Source: Dehalococcoides sp. JdFR-56 (GTDB lineage Bacteria; Chloroflexota; Dehalococcoidia; Dehalococcoidales; RBG-16-60-22). Taken from it: 34,757 nucleotides of DNA. Position numbers and translations under genes: made by a program. Where the stretch lies: the NCBI GenBank assembly GCA_002011495.1, contig MTNR01000046.1, forward strand, positions 11,898 through 46,654. Reading direction: 5' to 3'. The notes under the pieces were generated by a model. That model ran no database searches. It worked only from the letters and a program-made list of their open reading frames with translations, and had not been told where the DNA came from. This document shows, piece by piece, positions 7,770 through 16,152 of this stretch (the first letter of the stretch is position 1; each line of letters begins with the position of its first letter).

Positions 7770-8425
7770 CTCCTGCTCTTTAGCAGTTTGACCAGCTTCC
7801 AGGCAGCGCTCTGGCAGAGATAAATGATATCCTCGGTGGGGAGGTAGTCACAGATGGTGCGGTCAAACATGATGTTTCCTTCGGGAGGGAATTCCTCATC
7901 GCCCCGCCACAGAACCAAGGTTAGCGGCACCCGTGGTAGGGCGTTTAAGGTGGCCGCGGCGTCGCCGAACTCAGCTTCCCGGCCACCCAGTAATTTGGCC
8001 ATCTCCACTAGGTGATGAGGCTCGCTGCCGAAGCTGCTGACCAGGGGCTTTACCGCTCGCTTGTAGAAGGTGGGGAAATAGCCAGCGCCCTCGGGCAGCT
8101 CCTTGAAGGATATCAGCTTGCCCGAGAGGGGCGTGCCCTTTGCCTGGGTGAAATAATGAAGGAGGAGGATTTTATCTGGCAGTGGCACCTCCTCACCTTT
8201 GTCCATGAAGGAGATGGTACCGTCAGGGATGGTGAGCAGATATGGCTGATTTAAATATGCGATGACCGCCGCTTTTTGGGCCTCCTGATACTGGGCGCCA
8301 CTTCGGCGGCATTGCTCCTCAATATCATCAATCTGGGCGAGCTCCTCACGGGCCAGCCGGAAGGCCAGCTCATAGCCATAGTCATCTTTTTGACTATTGG
8401 GTAGTGTCAACGTTCTCTTTTCCAT
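7766..8425 (-). CDS. DUF3786-like protein, function unknown
   Basis: 219 aa, soluble, with no signal peptide or membrane segment. It starts MEKRTLTLPNSQKDDYGYELAFRLARE. From memory the N-terminal YELA...A pattern and overall length fit the DUF3786 family, which I associate with anaerobes carrying corrinoid or acetyl-CoA pathway genes; a profile search is needed. There are only two Cys, far apart, so it is not an obvious metal or Fe-S protein. It lies between acsE and the formate dehydrogenase module. Its stop overlaps the NuoE-like start (GTGA), so it is translationally coupled to the electron-transfer subunits. An accessory or assembly role for the pathway is inference from position only. 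The upstream gap to acsE is 40 bp, the longest in the operon, and its ribosome binding site is weak. Confidence 0.72.
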   Translation of the reverse strand: MEKRTLTLPNSQKDDYGYELAFRLAREELAQIDDIEEQCRRSGAQYQEAQKAAVIAYLNQPYLLTIPDGTISFMDKGEEVPLPDKILLLHYFTQAKGTPLSGKLISFKELPEGAGYFPTFYKRAVKPLVSSFGSEPHHLVEMAKLLGGREAEFGDAAATLNALPRVPLTLVLWRGDEEFPPEGNIMFDRTICDYLPTEDIIYLCQSAAWKLVKLLKSRR

Positions 8426-8465
8426 CTGGTAACTGGTCTATTAATCCTGCGTAAACCTCTTAGAA

Positions 8466-9344
8466 CTATATTTCCAGCCAGGAGTGAGAGTAGAGCGACT
8501 CACCACTCAGCACCCGCACCGTTTTGGCGTATTTGACCTCCTCCTCAGTTAGGGAGGAAAAATCAGGCTTTTCCCCATCCATTATCCGGTGCACTAGCTC
8601 TACGATCTCCGGTTTTTCCCCTCTGGCGAGCTTAACTAGCTCAGCATCAAAGGCGTCAACGATAGCCGAGTACAGCCCGTAGCGCATCAGCATGACCATG
8701 TAGGTCCGGTTGAGCCAGGGCCGGAGGTGGGCGGGGGTGCCGTTGGAGATGTTAGATAGGCCCACCGTGGATTTGCAGCCTGGGGCGATCTCCCCCAGCA
8801 TGGCCATGAACTCTAGGCACGCCTTTACCTGGTTTATCTCCACTGACACCGGGCTGACGATGGGGTCAATCCAGATCTTCTCATTGGGGATGCCCAGTTC
8901 ATTGGCTTTATAGATGAAGTCAACGGTGTGCATGGCCCGCTCGTTGGCATCACGGGGCATTCCCTCGGCACCCCAGAGCAGCGCGATGACATCAGCATCG
9001 TACTCCTTGGCCAGCTTGAGCCCAGGCTCCATTCGGTCTGGCTGCAAGGATATGGAGTTAATCAGGGGCCGGTTCTTGGCCACCTTCAGCCCCGCCTCCA
9101 TGGCGGCCAGATTGGTGGTATCCAGGGATAAGGGCTTATCGGTGACCTCCTGTACTGTGTTAACTGCCCAGGTCATCAGTTCCTCTCCGGCCTTCCGGGC
9201 CGGGCCGATGTTGAGGTCAAGGTAGTCCACCCCGGCCTCGGCTTCCGCCTTGGCCAGTTCCTGAATCGGTTTGGGGTCCCGCTCTTTGAGCGCCGGGCCG
9301 ATGGTCTTTGACATAATGTTTATGTTTTCCCCAATAAGAACCAT
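8466..9344 (-). CDS. acsE: Methyltetrahydrofolate:corrinoid iron-sulfur protein methyltransferase
   Basis: 292 aa TIM-barrel pterin-binding methyltransferase that moves the methyl group from methyl-THF to the Co(I) centre of the corrinoid iron-sulfur protein. The start MVLIGENINIM and the motifs DLNIGP, LDTTN, WIDPIV and GLSNISNG are the pterin-site elements of AcsE/MeTr. The C terminus is longer than the roughly 262-aa Moorella enzyme: about 30 extra residues, ending LYSHSWLEI. The ATG at 9344 follows a strong AGGAGG. It is 9 bp after acsC, the gene for its corrinoid substrate protein. Confidence 0.96.
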   Translation of the reverse strand: MVLIGENINIMSKTIGPALKERDPKPIQELAKAEAEAGVDYLDLNIGPARKAGEELMTWAVNTVQEVTDKPLSLDTTNLAAMEAGLKVAKNRPLINSISLQPDRMEPGLKLAKEYDADVIALLWGAEGMPRDANERAMHTVDFIYKANELGIPNEKIWIDPIVSPVSVEINQVKACLEFMAMLGEIAPGCKSTVGLSNISNGTPAHLRPWLNRTYMVMLMRYGLYSAIVDAFDAELVKLARGEKPEIVELVHRIMDGEKPDFSSLTEEEVKYAKTVRVLSGESLYSHSWLEI

Positions 9345-9353
9345 CTTTCCCTC

Positions 9354-10700
9354 CTATGGTGTCCACGCCTTGACATAGGCTGGAATATGGGCGCCTTCTC
9401 TGGGGCCGATGAGAATCTGCCAGTCAGGCAGCTCCTCCTCCAGGCCGCCGCTTTCCACGGCGGCGTAGCCCGGGATAACCAGTTTGCGGTGCTTGATTTT
9501 GCTCTCAATGCCGCACTTCTTGACAAAGGGGGCGATGACATCAGCGCTGAACTTACCGGCAGCCCAGGCGGTCATCACGGAGAGCCCCTCGGTGTCCTTG
9601 ACCAGAAGCCAGCTGGGCACCCGGCTGGTCTCCAGATACCCAGAGACAAGGAAGTAAGTGAGCGAGAAGTTGGTGGTAATCAGCACCGGTGAATTCTCCG
9701 TCGGGCCACCGATCTCGTAGATGCCCTCCGAGGTGGCCAGCGGGCGCTGCGGGTCGGTGAAGATGTTCATCCTTTCCACGAGCAGCGGGAACAGGCTCTC
9801 CCCGCGGAAGTCAGAGAGGACGATGATGCCACCGTATTTGGCGATGAACATGGAGGCGATGACCGCCTCCTTCATCGGGTCATCGGTCATCTCGCAGGGG
9901 AAGGTGATGGTGGGAAAGCCGAAGGGGCGGAACTTTTTGTTCAGGGCGGCGCTGCGGATGATCACCTGGTCCTCAAATGCCTGGCGGGTGGTCCTGGCCC
10001 CGGAGTCAAGGACGATGTTCTTTAAGCCGGCCTGGGTCAGTTTGGTGGTGAGCTCAGCGAGCTCCTCAAGGCCGGCGGCCTTCACCGCTACCGGGCAGGA
10101 ATTCTCTTTGGCCAGCTCGGCCACGCGGTCTATATTATCCCTGGTGGCGGCATAAAGCAGTGGTTTTTCGCTGGCGCAGGCCTTCAGGCCAGCGGCCAAG
10201 ACATCAGGGTTATCGCTCATCAAAATCAAGCTCAAGCCACCCTTCTGCTTGGCTTGGCCCACCACACCTTCAAATTTTGCCGGGTCTCCAGACTCACCCT
10301 TTACCGCCACCAGCTCCGGGCGGAGGGTGAGCCCAACTCTCTCATACTGGAACTGACTTGCCTTCTCCAGCCTGGCCTTTATCTCGGCCTCATCCATGGT
10401 GTCCTTTATCAGGATGGCTATGCCCGGGGGATTCTCAAACCTTTTTTCGTGGCGGAACATCACCGTCTCCCCGCCGATTTTGAGGGCGCTCTCCCCAGTG
10501 CCGATGGTGACTGGCAGGATAGGCGGGGCCGACGCCTCAGCCAGTTTCTCTTTCGCCTCCTCGGAGACGTGGGGGCAGGCGGCTAGTTCCACCTTGCCTG
10601 AGGCCAGGCTCATGGCGAAGGCAAGACAGGTGGGCACGCCGCATTCCCCACAGTTGGTCTTGGGCAGTAACTTGAATATCTCAATTCCGGTAAGTGGCAT
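9354..10700 (-). CDS. acsC: Corrinoid iron-sulfur protein large (gamma) subunit
   Basis: 448 aa. The N-terminal 4Fe-4S motif has the exact C-x2-C-x4-C-x16-C spacing (C17, C20, C25, C42) that holds the low-potential cluster used to reactivate Co(II). It is followed by a TIM barrel and a C-terminal corrinoid-binding domain. With AcsD it carries the methyl group from AcsE to acetyl-CoA synthase. Good Shine-Dalgarno (AGGAG, 6-nt spacing). It lies 14 bp after acsB and 9 bp before acsE. Confidence 0.96.
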   Translation of the reverse strand: MPLTGIEIFKLLPKTNCGECGVPTCLAFAMSLASGKVELAACPHVSEEAKEKLAEASAPPILPVTIGTGESALKIGGETVMFRHEKRFENPPGIAILIKDTMDEAEIKARLEKASQFQYERVGLTLRPELVAVKGESGDPAKFEGVVGQAKQKGGLSLILMSDNPDVLAAGLKACASEKPLLYAATRDNIDRVAELAKENSCPVAVKAAGLEELAELTTKLTQAGLKNIVLDSGARTTRQAFEDQVIIRSAALNKKFRPFGFPTITFPCEMTDDPMKEAVIASMFIAKYGGIIVLSDFRGESLFPLLVERMNIFTDPQRPLATSEGIYEIGGPTENSPVLITTNFSLTYFLVSGYLETSRVPSWLLVKDTEGLSVMTAWAAGKFSADVIAPFVKKCGIESKIKHRKLVIPGYAAVESGGLEEELPDWQILIGPREGAHIPAYVKAWTP

Positions 10701-10714
10701 GGCAGACTCCTTTC

Positions 10715-12922
10715 TTAGCCCAGTATCGGCTCCATACTCAGGGCGGGATGCCCTTTCTCCTGTAGGAAGGGGAGAATCTCTTCCTCAGTAACGCCGATGG
10801 TCTCATCGGCGATCATCTCCAGCAGATTGGGCACCCCCATCTCCTCGGCCCTTACTTTCAGCCGCTCACCAATCTCCTCTTTGAGCATCTTGGGCATCCA
10901 GACCATTCGCAGTAGACCGCCATCGCCGATAAGGAATTTGCGCTGGGTGATGTTGTATTTGCCGTGGCCGACAAAGCCTGGGGTGCTCACTCCGCCGCCG
11001 ATCGTTCCGGCTAGGGTGGTGAACTTCATGCCGCAGGGGGTATCTCCGGTATATTCCCGGTTTACCGTCATCACCCCGTTGCACAGGGGCAGGATGGCGG
11101 CGATGCACTCGCAGCAGCCGCAGGTGGTCATCGGGTCGTGGACGATGCTGTAGAAATAGTAGTGGTCTATCTTGCCACGGGAGGCCTTGGTGACGAACTC
11201 GTCAACGCCCTTCCACCGCCCCAGCTTGGGGTCAAGGCACTCCCCCTTGGGCACCGGCTGATTCGGGCCGGTGGGGTTGATCTCATAGGCGGCCTTGCAG
11301 TCCATCCAGTTGTAGGAGCCGCAGAGCCCGGTTCGCTCCGGGCTGATGACGCAAACGTGGCTGGGGGCAAAGGACTGACATAGAGTGCAAGAGTAGTAGA
11401 TTTCGGTGGTTTCATCGGTCATGCCCTCAATGCGGGCATCCCGGGCGGCGTAAACCGCCTTGGCCTTCTCCACTATCTCTCTTACCTTATCCTCTTCGGT
11501 GTAGAGCTTCACCTGCATCTTATCAAAGATGCGACCGAAGTCCTGGTGCAGCTTGGCGTGGAGGATGGTGCCGATGTGAGATAGCTTGAAGCCCTTTTCC
11601 ACCGCCTGCTTGCTCACGCGCAGCCAGGCGATGTCCCTCTGCCCGATGTGCATCAATCCTTGGGCGTAGTTGATGAGGTGGTGAATCTGCCGCTCCAGGA
11701 TGGGCTCATAGTCCTCCTGCATGTTTCTCCCGGCGACCTCAACCGCTATGGCCAGGGGCAGTTGGGAGCCGGGGGGGACATCGGTTATCTCCGGCCCAAT
11801 CACCTCAATCTTGCCGTCCTCCACCTCCTCCATCCGCTTGCTGGTGACCCACTCCACCATCGGGGTTCGGCCGCCGCCGGCCTCAAGATAAATGTCATCC
11901 CCGCGCACCCTCTCCCCCTCAAAGGCCGGGCCGAAGGCGACTGGGATGGGCACTTCAGCCACGGTTACCTTGAGCCCTCTGACCTCAATGGCTTTGGCCA
12001 CGATCTGGTCGTGAGGGATGTTGGAGACGACGTGCTCGTAGGTGGTGATGCCGGTGGGCAGGACCTCAGGTATCGGGGTATCGGCGATGGTGGGGAAGCC
12101 AAAGTTTATCGCCCCGGCGGCGTTGGCGTACCACTCGTCGGTGACGAAGCCCAGGGGCATGGCGAAGGCGAAGATGCGGTCCTTATTGTAGATGAGCACC
12201 TTTCGGTAGTCGCCGGGCTCAATGCCACCGAAGGAGAGAGCCGCCCTGGTGGCGAAGCCCATGGCGAATACCGCCGAGGTTATATCTGGGCCGAAGGAGA
12301 CCAGGCGCGTGGGCCAGCCAATCTGTACCCCCGCCTCGACAAGCTGCTCGGCAAAGCGCTTCCCGTTATAGTCCGCGGCCATGAAGACGTAGATATTCTT
12401 CTGCTGGAGCTCCTGGGCGATCTGCGCCGCAATCTCCTTGGTTGGGGCTGCCCCCAGGATGGCGGCAAACCCCGGGGCGGTGCCATCAACAAACTCAATG
12501 CCACGCTTTCTCATGATGACGTCATCGGCCGCCCCGAGCCAGATCTTCTCATCGGTGACATCTTCCCCTTTGAGGTAGAAGTCAGGCTGCTCCAGGTATC
12601 TTATGGCTTCAATGATCTCTTCAGCGAAGAAGGTGGCCATGCCGGCATCAAGGGCAGGCGCCAGATAAGGCAGGGGATGCTCCTCCCTCACCGGTGGCGG
12701 GAGCAAGGCCTTACACCGCTTCAGTATCCTCTCCATATCCCCCAGCTTTTCCACCTTCTCCCCCAGGATCCCGTAGATCACCGGGAGATAGTAGGCGGTA
12801 TTGGGGAAGCCGACTGGTTCGTTGGCCCCCCATTTGTCCATGGCCTGCTGCCACTTTTCTTCGGCCTGGCCAACGATCTTATACGCGCCTCTGATCGCGG
12901 CTGAGGCAATAATCTTGGACAT
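10715..12922 (-). CDS. acsB: Acetyl-CoA synthase (CO dehydrogenase/acetyl-CoA synthase beta subunit)
   Basis: 735 aa, the full-length bacterial form including the N-terminal domain that docks on CO dehydrogenase; archaeal homologues lack it. The A-cluster ligands are all present with the Moorella spacing: C512, C515, C524 and C534 for the 4Fe-4S cube, and the Cys-Gly-Cys at 601-603 that holds the distal nickel. The enzyme condenses CO, the corrinoid-bound methyl group and CoA to acetyl-CoA, or runs in reverse. It is placed directly after the CO dehydrogenase gene, with a 33-bp gap. Confidence 0.98.
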   Translation of the reverse strand: MSKIIASAAIRGAYKIVGQAEEKWQQAMDKWGANEPVGFPNTAYYLPVIYGILGEKVEKLGDMERILKRCKALLPPPVREEHPLPYLAPALDAGMATFFAEEIIEAIRYLEQPDFYLKGEDVTDEKIWLGAADDVIMRKRGIEFVDGTAPGFAAILGAAPTKEIAAQIAQELQQKNIYVFMAADYNGKRFAEQLVEAGVQIGWPTRLVSFGPDITSAVFAMGFATRAALSFGGIEPGDYRKVLIYNKDRIFAFAMPLGFVTDEWYANAAGAINFGFPTIADTPIPEVLPTGITTYEHVVSNIPHDQIVAKAIEVRGLKVTVAEVPIPVAFGPAFEGERVRGDDIYLEAGGGRTPMVEWVTSKRMEEVEDGKIEVIGPEITDVPPGSQLPLAIAVEVAGRNMQEDYEPILERQIHHLINYAQGLMHIGQRDIAWLRVSKQAVEKGFKLSHIGTILHAKLHQDFGRIFDKMQVKLYTEEDKVREIVEKAKAVYAARDARIEGMTDETTEIYYSCTLCQSFAPSHVCVISPERTGLCGSYNWMDCKAAYEINPTGPNQPVPKGECLDPKLGRWKGVDEFVTKASRGKIDHYYFYSIVHDPMTTCGCCECIAAILPLCNGVMTVNREYTGDTPCGMKFTTLAGTIGGGVSTPGFVGHGKYNITQRKFLIGDGGLLRMVWMPKMLKEEIGERLKVRAEEMGVPNLLEMIADETIGVTEEEILPFLQEKGHPALSMEPILG

Positions 12923-12955
12923 ACTTCCGTAACCCTCCTTCTTTGGCGCTAGGGC

Positions 12956-14926
12956 TTAAACTGCTTCCAGCTCACGCCTCATCGCCATATCGTAGAGAAT
13001 CCTTTCTCTGGCCTTGTCAATGCCCAGAGCTTTGCGTTTCTTGTCAATGTGGGCGATCATGAGCTGGGCCATCTTCAATGGGTCGGGTTCAAAGGCCCAC
13101 ATACCACCGTACTTCTCTTCATAGTCCTTGAAGAGATAGTCAGTTACCTCTTTGCTGCCGATGGTGGGCCAGTTGACGCCAAACACGGTATAGACCCCCG
13201 AGGCGACGAAGTATTCACCGATGGAGATGGCTTTTTCGCTCATCCACTCGGGTGCGGCGCCGGCGGCGGGGAGGTCACTGATATCGTCACCCAGCCCGCC
13301 ATCCTTGACCATGGCGGTGGCGGCCATCAAAATGCGGCTGTTGTCAATGCAGGCGCCGAGGTGCAGCACCGGGGGAATCCCCACCGCCTCGCAGACGGAG
13401 GCCAGCCCCTCGCCGGCGTATTCCTTGGCTGCCTCGGGAACCATGAGCCCGGCCTTGGCACAAGCCATGGCGGCACATCCAGTCTCCAGAACCAGCACGT
13501 CATTCTTGATGAGTTCCTTGACCAGGGTAACGTGGATGTCATCGTGGGTGACCCGGACATTGTTGCAGCCAACCACCCCGGCCACGCCCCGGATGCGCCC
13601 GTTGATGATGTTCTCGTTCAAGGGCCGGTAGGAGGCGCGGAATAGCCCGCCCAGCAGGTAGTTGATGGTTTCGTGGCTGAAACCAGCGATGAGGTCCGTT
13701 TTGTGGCTCGGGATGCGGACGTTCTTGCCTCTATTGGGGTAATTATCGATCACGGCCCTTAAAATTGCCTTGGCTGAGGCCATGGCGTTGCGTTCGTCAA
13801 ACTCCATGTGCGTGGCGCCCTCAATGCGGGCTCTGGGGTCGGTGGTGATGATCTTGGTGTGGTAGCAGCTGGCGACTTCAGTCAGCCCCTGCATGATGCA
13901 CTGGACGTCAACCACCATCGCCTCCACGGCTCCGGTAACTATGGCCAGCTCCTGCTGGAGGAAATTCCCGGCGATGGGCACCCCGTGGCGCATCAGTATC
14001 TCGTTGGCGGTGCAGCACATGCCGGCCAGGTTGATTCCCTTGGCCCCCTTGGACTTGGCGTACTCAATCATCTCCGGGTCCTGCGCCGCCACTGCCAGCA
14101 TCTCGGCGAGGTGAGGCTCATGCCCGTGAATGATGAAGTTCACCTCATCTTCTTTGAGCACCCCCAGGTTTATCTGGCTGAGCACTGGCGCTGGGGTGCC
14201 GAAGAGGATGTCCTGCAGTTCAGTGGCGATCATGCTGCCACCCCAGCCGTCAGCCAGGGCGGCTCTGGTGCCCTGGCGAAGCAGGTTCTGGTAGTCTTGG
14301 TCAACGCCCATGTGGGTGCGGTGCATGATTTCCACCACTTCCCGGTCAATGCCCCGGGGGGCGACGCCCTGCTTACGCCAGATTTCCTGGCGCTTCAGGG
14401 GTGCTCGTTTTAAGAAAAGGAGCTCTCCTTCCTGTTTGCCGAACTCCTCCATCAGCTTTTCGCCAATATCAATGGCGATCTCATTATTAGAGCGGTCGCC
14501 GATCTCAACCCCCAGGTCCAGGGCTAGCTGAAGCAGCTTCTGCTCGTCTTTCACCTGAAAGTCAGCTGATTCTCCTCTCGCCGCCAGCAAAAAGGCCTCC
14601 ACTACTCGGCGGCCGTGGTCGCCATGGGCAGCAGCTCCAGCGGCAATCTTGCGGGTGAAATAGCGGGCGGCGATGGTCTCCGCGGTGGCCCCACAGACGC
14701 CGGTTCGCTTCTTCTTTTCCTCCGGTGTTTCCTCTTTTCCTTTGGGCATGGGCACCCGGCAGGGGCCCATGGCGCAAAGGCTGCAGCAGCTGCCCTCAGC
14801 CCCGATGGGGCAGGGTTTGATAGCCTCGGCACGCTCAAAGACGATTCTAACCCCATCCTGGGTGGCTTTCTCGATCATGTCAACGGTGGCTTGGTCAATG
14901 CTTTTAGCTTCCTTCTCCTCTGCCAT
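12956..14926 (-). CDS. cooS: Ni-containing CO dehydrogenase catalytic subunit
   Basis: 656 aa; in this context also called acsA. The D-cluster (C39, C47) and B-cluster (C48, C51, C56, C78) cysteines are in the N-terminal segment CPIGAEGSCCSLCAMGPC and onward. C-cluster candidate ligands are seen in order in HGHEPH (His), AGMCCTA, DVQCIM, VGCNNV, TGCAAMAC and LGACIDN. The enzyme interconverts CO2 and CO and passes CO through the internal tunnel to AcsB. The neighbouring acsB, acsD and two CooC-type ATPases support membership of the bifunctional CODH/ACS complex. Confidence 0.97.
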   Translation of the reverse strand: MAEEKEAKSIDQATVDMIEKATQDGVRIVFERAEAIKPCPIGAEGSCCSLCAMGPCRVPMPKGKEETPEEKKKRTGVCGATAETIAARYFTRKIAAGAAAHGDHGRRVVEAFLLAARGESADFQVKDEQKLLQLALDLGVEIGDRSNNEIAIDIGEKLMEEFGKQEGELLFLKRAPLKRQEIWRKQGVAPRGIDREVVEIMHRTHMGVDQDYQNLLRQGTRAALADGWGGSMIATELQDILFGTPAPVLSQINLGVLKEDEVNFIIHGHEPHLAEMLAVAAQDPEMIEYAKSKGAKGINLAGMCCTANEILMRHGVPIAGNFLQQELAIVTGAVEAMVVDVQCIMQGLTEVASCYHTKIITTDPRARIEGATHMEFDERNAMASAKAILRAVIDNYPNRGKNVRIPSHKTDLIAGFSHETINYLLGGLFRASYRPLNENIINGRIRGVAGVVGCNNVRVTHDDIHVTLVKELIKNDVLVLETGCAAMACAKAGLMVPEAAKEYAGEGLASVCEAVGIPPVLHLGACIDNSRILMAATAMVKDGGLGDDISDLPAAGAAPEWMSEKAISIGEYFVASGVYTVFGVNWPTIGSKEVTDYLFKDYEEKYGGMWAFEPDPLKMAQLMIAHIDKKRKALGIDKARERILYDMAMRRELEAV

Positions 14927-14958
14927 GCTACTTATCCCCCAATCTCTTCAGTTTCATC

Positions 14959-15906
14959 TTATTTCGTGGTAAGTTCAGTTATCATCTCCCGGATGAGCTT
15001 TATCGCCTCCGGGTGGCGCATGATTAAAACGTCAGCCCCCGCTAGTAACAAACACATGGCTGACATCGCCTCCAGCAAGATGCCTCTCTTTTTGGCATCC
15101 CCCATCTTGGGGTCTTCTGTCTCCGGGATTTTGACCTCCCGCGTCTTCCAGACCTCCTTGGCGATATTGCAGATGATGGGGAACTGGAGCTTCTCATCCT
15201 GCTGGGTCAGGGCGGCCATCCGCATTCGCTCCATCACCGAATAGGCGTACTCAATGCCGTAGCCGATGCCGCTGACGGTGGGGTCCATGATGATGAGCTC
15301 ATCGGGGACACCCAGATTGCCCAGAAGAATGTTGAGCTGCTTGGCCAGGTTGATATCTATCGGCGTTGAGGCGATCACGGTGTGCTGGTAGGCGATGGCC
15401 GCGGCGCCGATCTGCTTGTGGTCTCCTTCCTCAACCGGGCCGATGATCAGGTTCTTCCCGTGACAGAGCTCAGCCACCCTGCGGAAAACCTCAACGTCTT
15501 TGTCATGGTTGGCCGTGCCCCAAACGATGAGCGGGACATCGATGGCATCGGCCACCTTTTTCACCACCTGAGCCGCTTCATCAGCCCCACGGTCAAGGCC
15601 GTTGGGGTCGGTGCTGAGTAGCTGCAGGCAGATCATCTCCGCCCCGTAATCGTCTATACACTTCTTGGCCCAGGCGACCGGGTCATCGGTGACGCCGCTA
15701 AAGGGCTCCAAAGCGGCCTCAGGCCATTCCTCGGGAGGGCAGTCATAAACCTCCATGGCGATTCTGGGCGGATGGGGCATCTCGCCCTCAAAGAGGTAGA
15801 AGGGATAGGCGGTCTCCCCTCCGACGATGACCGCCTTGTCTCCCTGGCCCAGCTTTATCTCTTTGATCTTGCCGGTGTAGACGGTCTTTGGAATCTCAAA
15901 AGCCAT
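14959..15906 (-). CDS. acsD: Corrinoid iron-sulfur protein small (delta) subunit
   Basis: 315 aa TIM-barrel protein in the CdhD/AcsD family. Recognisable segments are AYPFYLFEGEMPHPP near the start, LLSTDPNGLD, and MDPTVSGIGYGIEYAYSVMERMR. It pairs with AcsC and caps the corrinoid. The ATG at 15906 has a clear AAGGAG six bases upstream. It lies 15 bp after the small unrecognised gene and 32 bp before cooS. Confidence 0.96.
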   Translation of the reverse strand: MAFEIPKTVYTGKIKEIKLGQGDKAVIVGGETAYPFYLFEGEMPHPPRIAMEVYDCPPEEWPEAALEPFSGVTDDPVAWAKKCIDDYGAEMICLQLLSTDPNGLDRGADEAAQVVKKVADAIDVPLIVWGTANHDKDVEVFRRVAELCHGKNLIIGPVEEGDHKQIGAAAIAYQHTVIASTPIDINLAKQLNILLGNLGVPDELIIMDPTVSGIGYGIEYAYSVMERMRMAALTQQDEKLQFPIICNIAKEVWKTREVKIPETEDPKMGDAKKRGILLEAMSAMCLLLAGADVLIMRHPEAIKLIREMITELTTK

Positions 15907-15921
15907 TGCTGTCTCCTTTGT

Positions 15922-16140
15922 TTAGGCTGGCGTTTTTCGCTTTTCGCTGCCAAACCAGTCTTTGCTGTACCAGTATCTCAGGGCGGTGCGCAGGTATTTG
16001 AGCTTTTCCTCCCGGCTCCCCAGTTTCTGGCACCACCTCCCCATCTCCTCGCCCTCTGGTTTACCTTTCTCAAAGGTGGCTCCCAGCACCTCCACTTTGT
16101 CTCGGCCGGGAGCGCTCTTCTCCTCAATCTGGTATTCCAT
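15922..16140 (-). CDS. Small unrecognised protein in the acs operon
   Basis: 72 aa. I do not recognise it. It is highly charged, with one Cys and an aromatic C-terminal half (YLRTALRYWYSKDWFG), and no membrane segment or signal peptide. It looks real because it fills the space between folD and acsD with gaps of 12 and 15 bp, is in the operon direction, and has one of the best ribosome binding sites in the cluster (AAAAGGAGGGTGAC before the ATG). It could be a small subunit or assembly factor of the corrinoid protein or CODH/ACS complex; that is inference from position alone. Confidence 0.72.
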   Translation of the reverse strand: MEYQIEEKSAPGRDKVEVLGATFEKGKPEGEEMGRWCQKLGSREEKLKYLRTALRYWYSKDWFGSEKRKTPA

Positions 16141-16152
16141 GTCACCCTCCTT

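Noticed and set aside
11648-12904. 418-codon open frame on the plus strand opposite acsB
   Set aside because: AcsB on the other strand has full family identity with all metal ligands; the antisense frame has a low-complexity Gly/His/Leu-rich composition typical of a shadow in GC-rich coding DNA.
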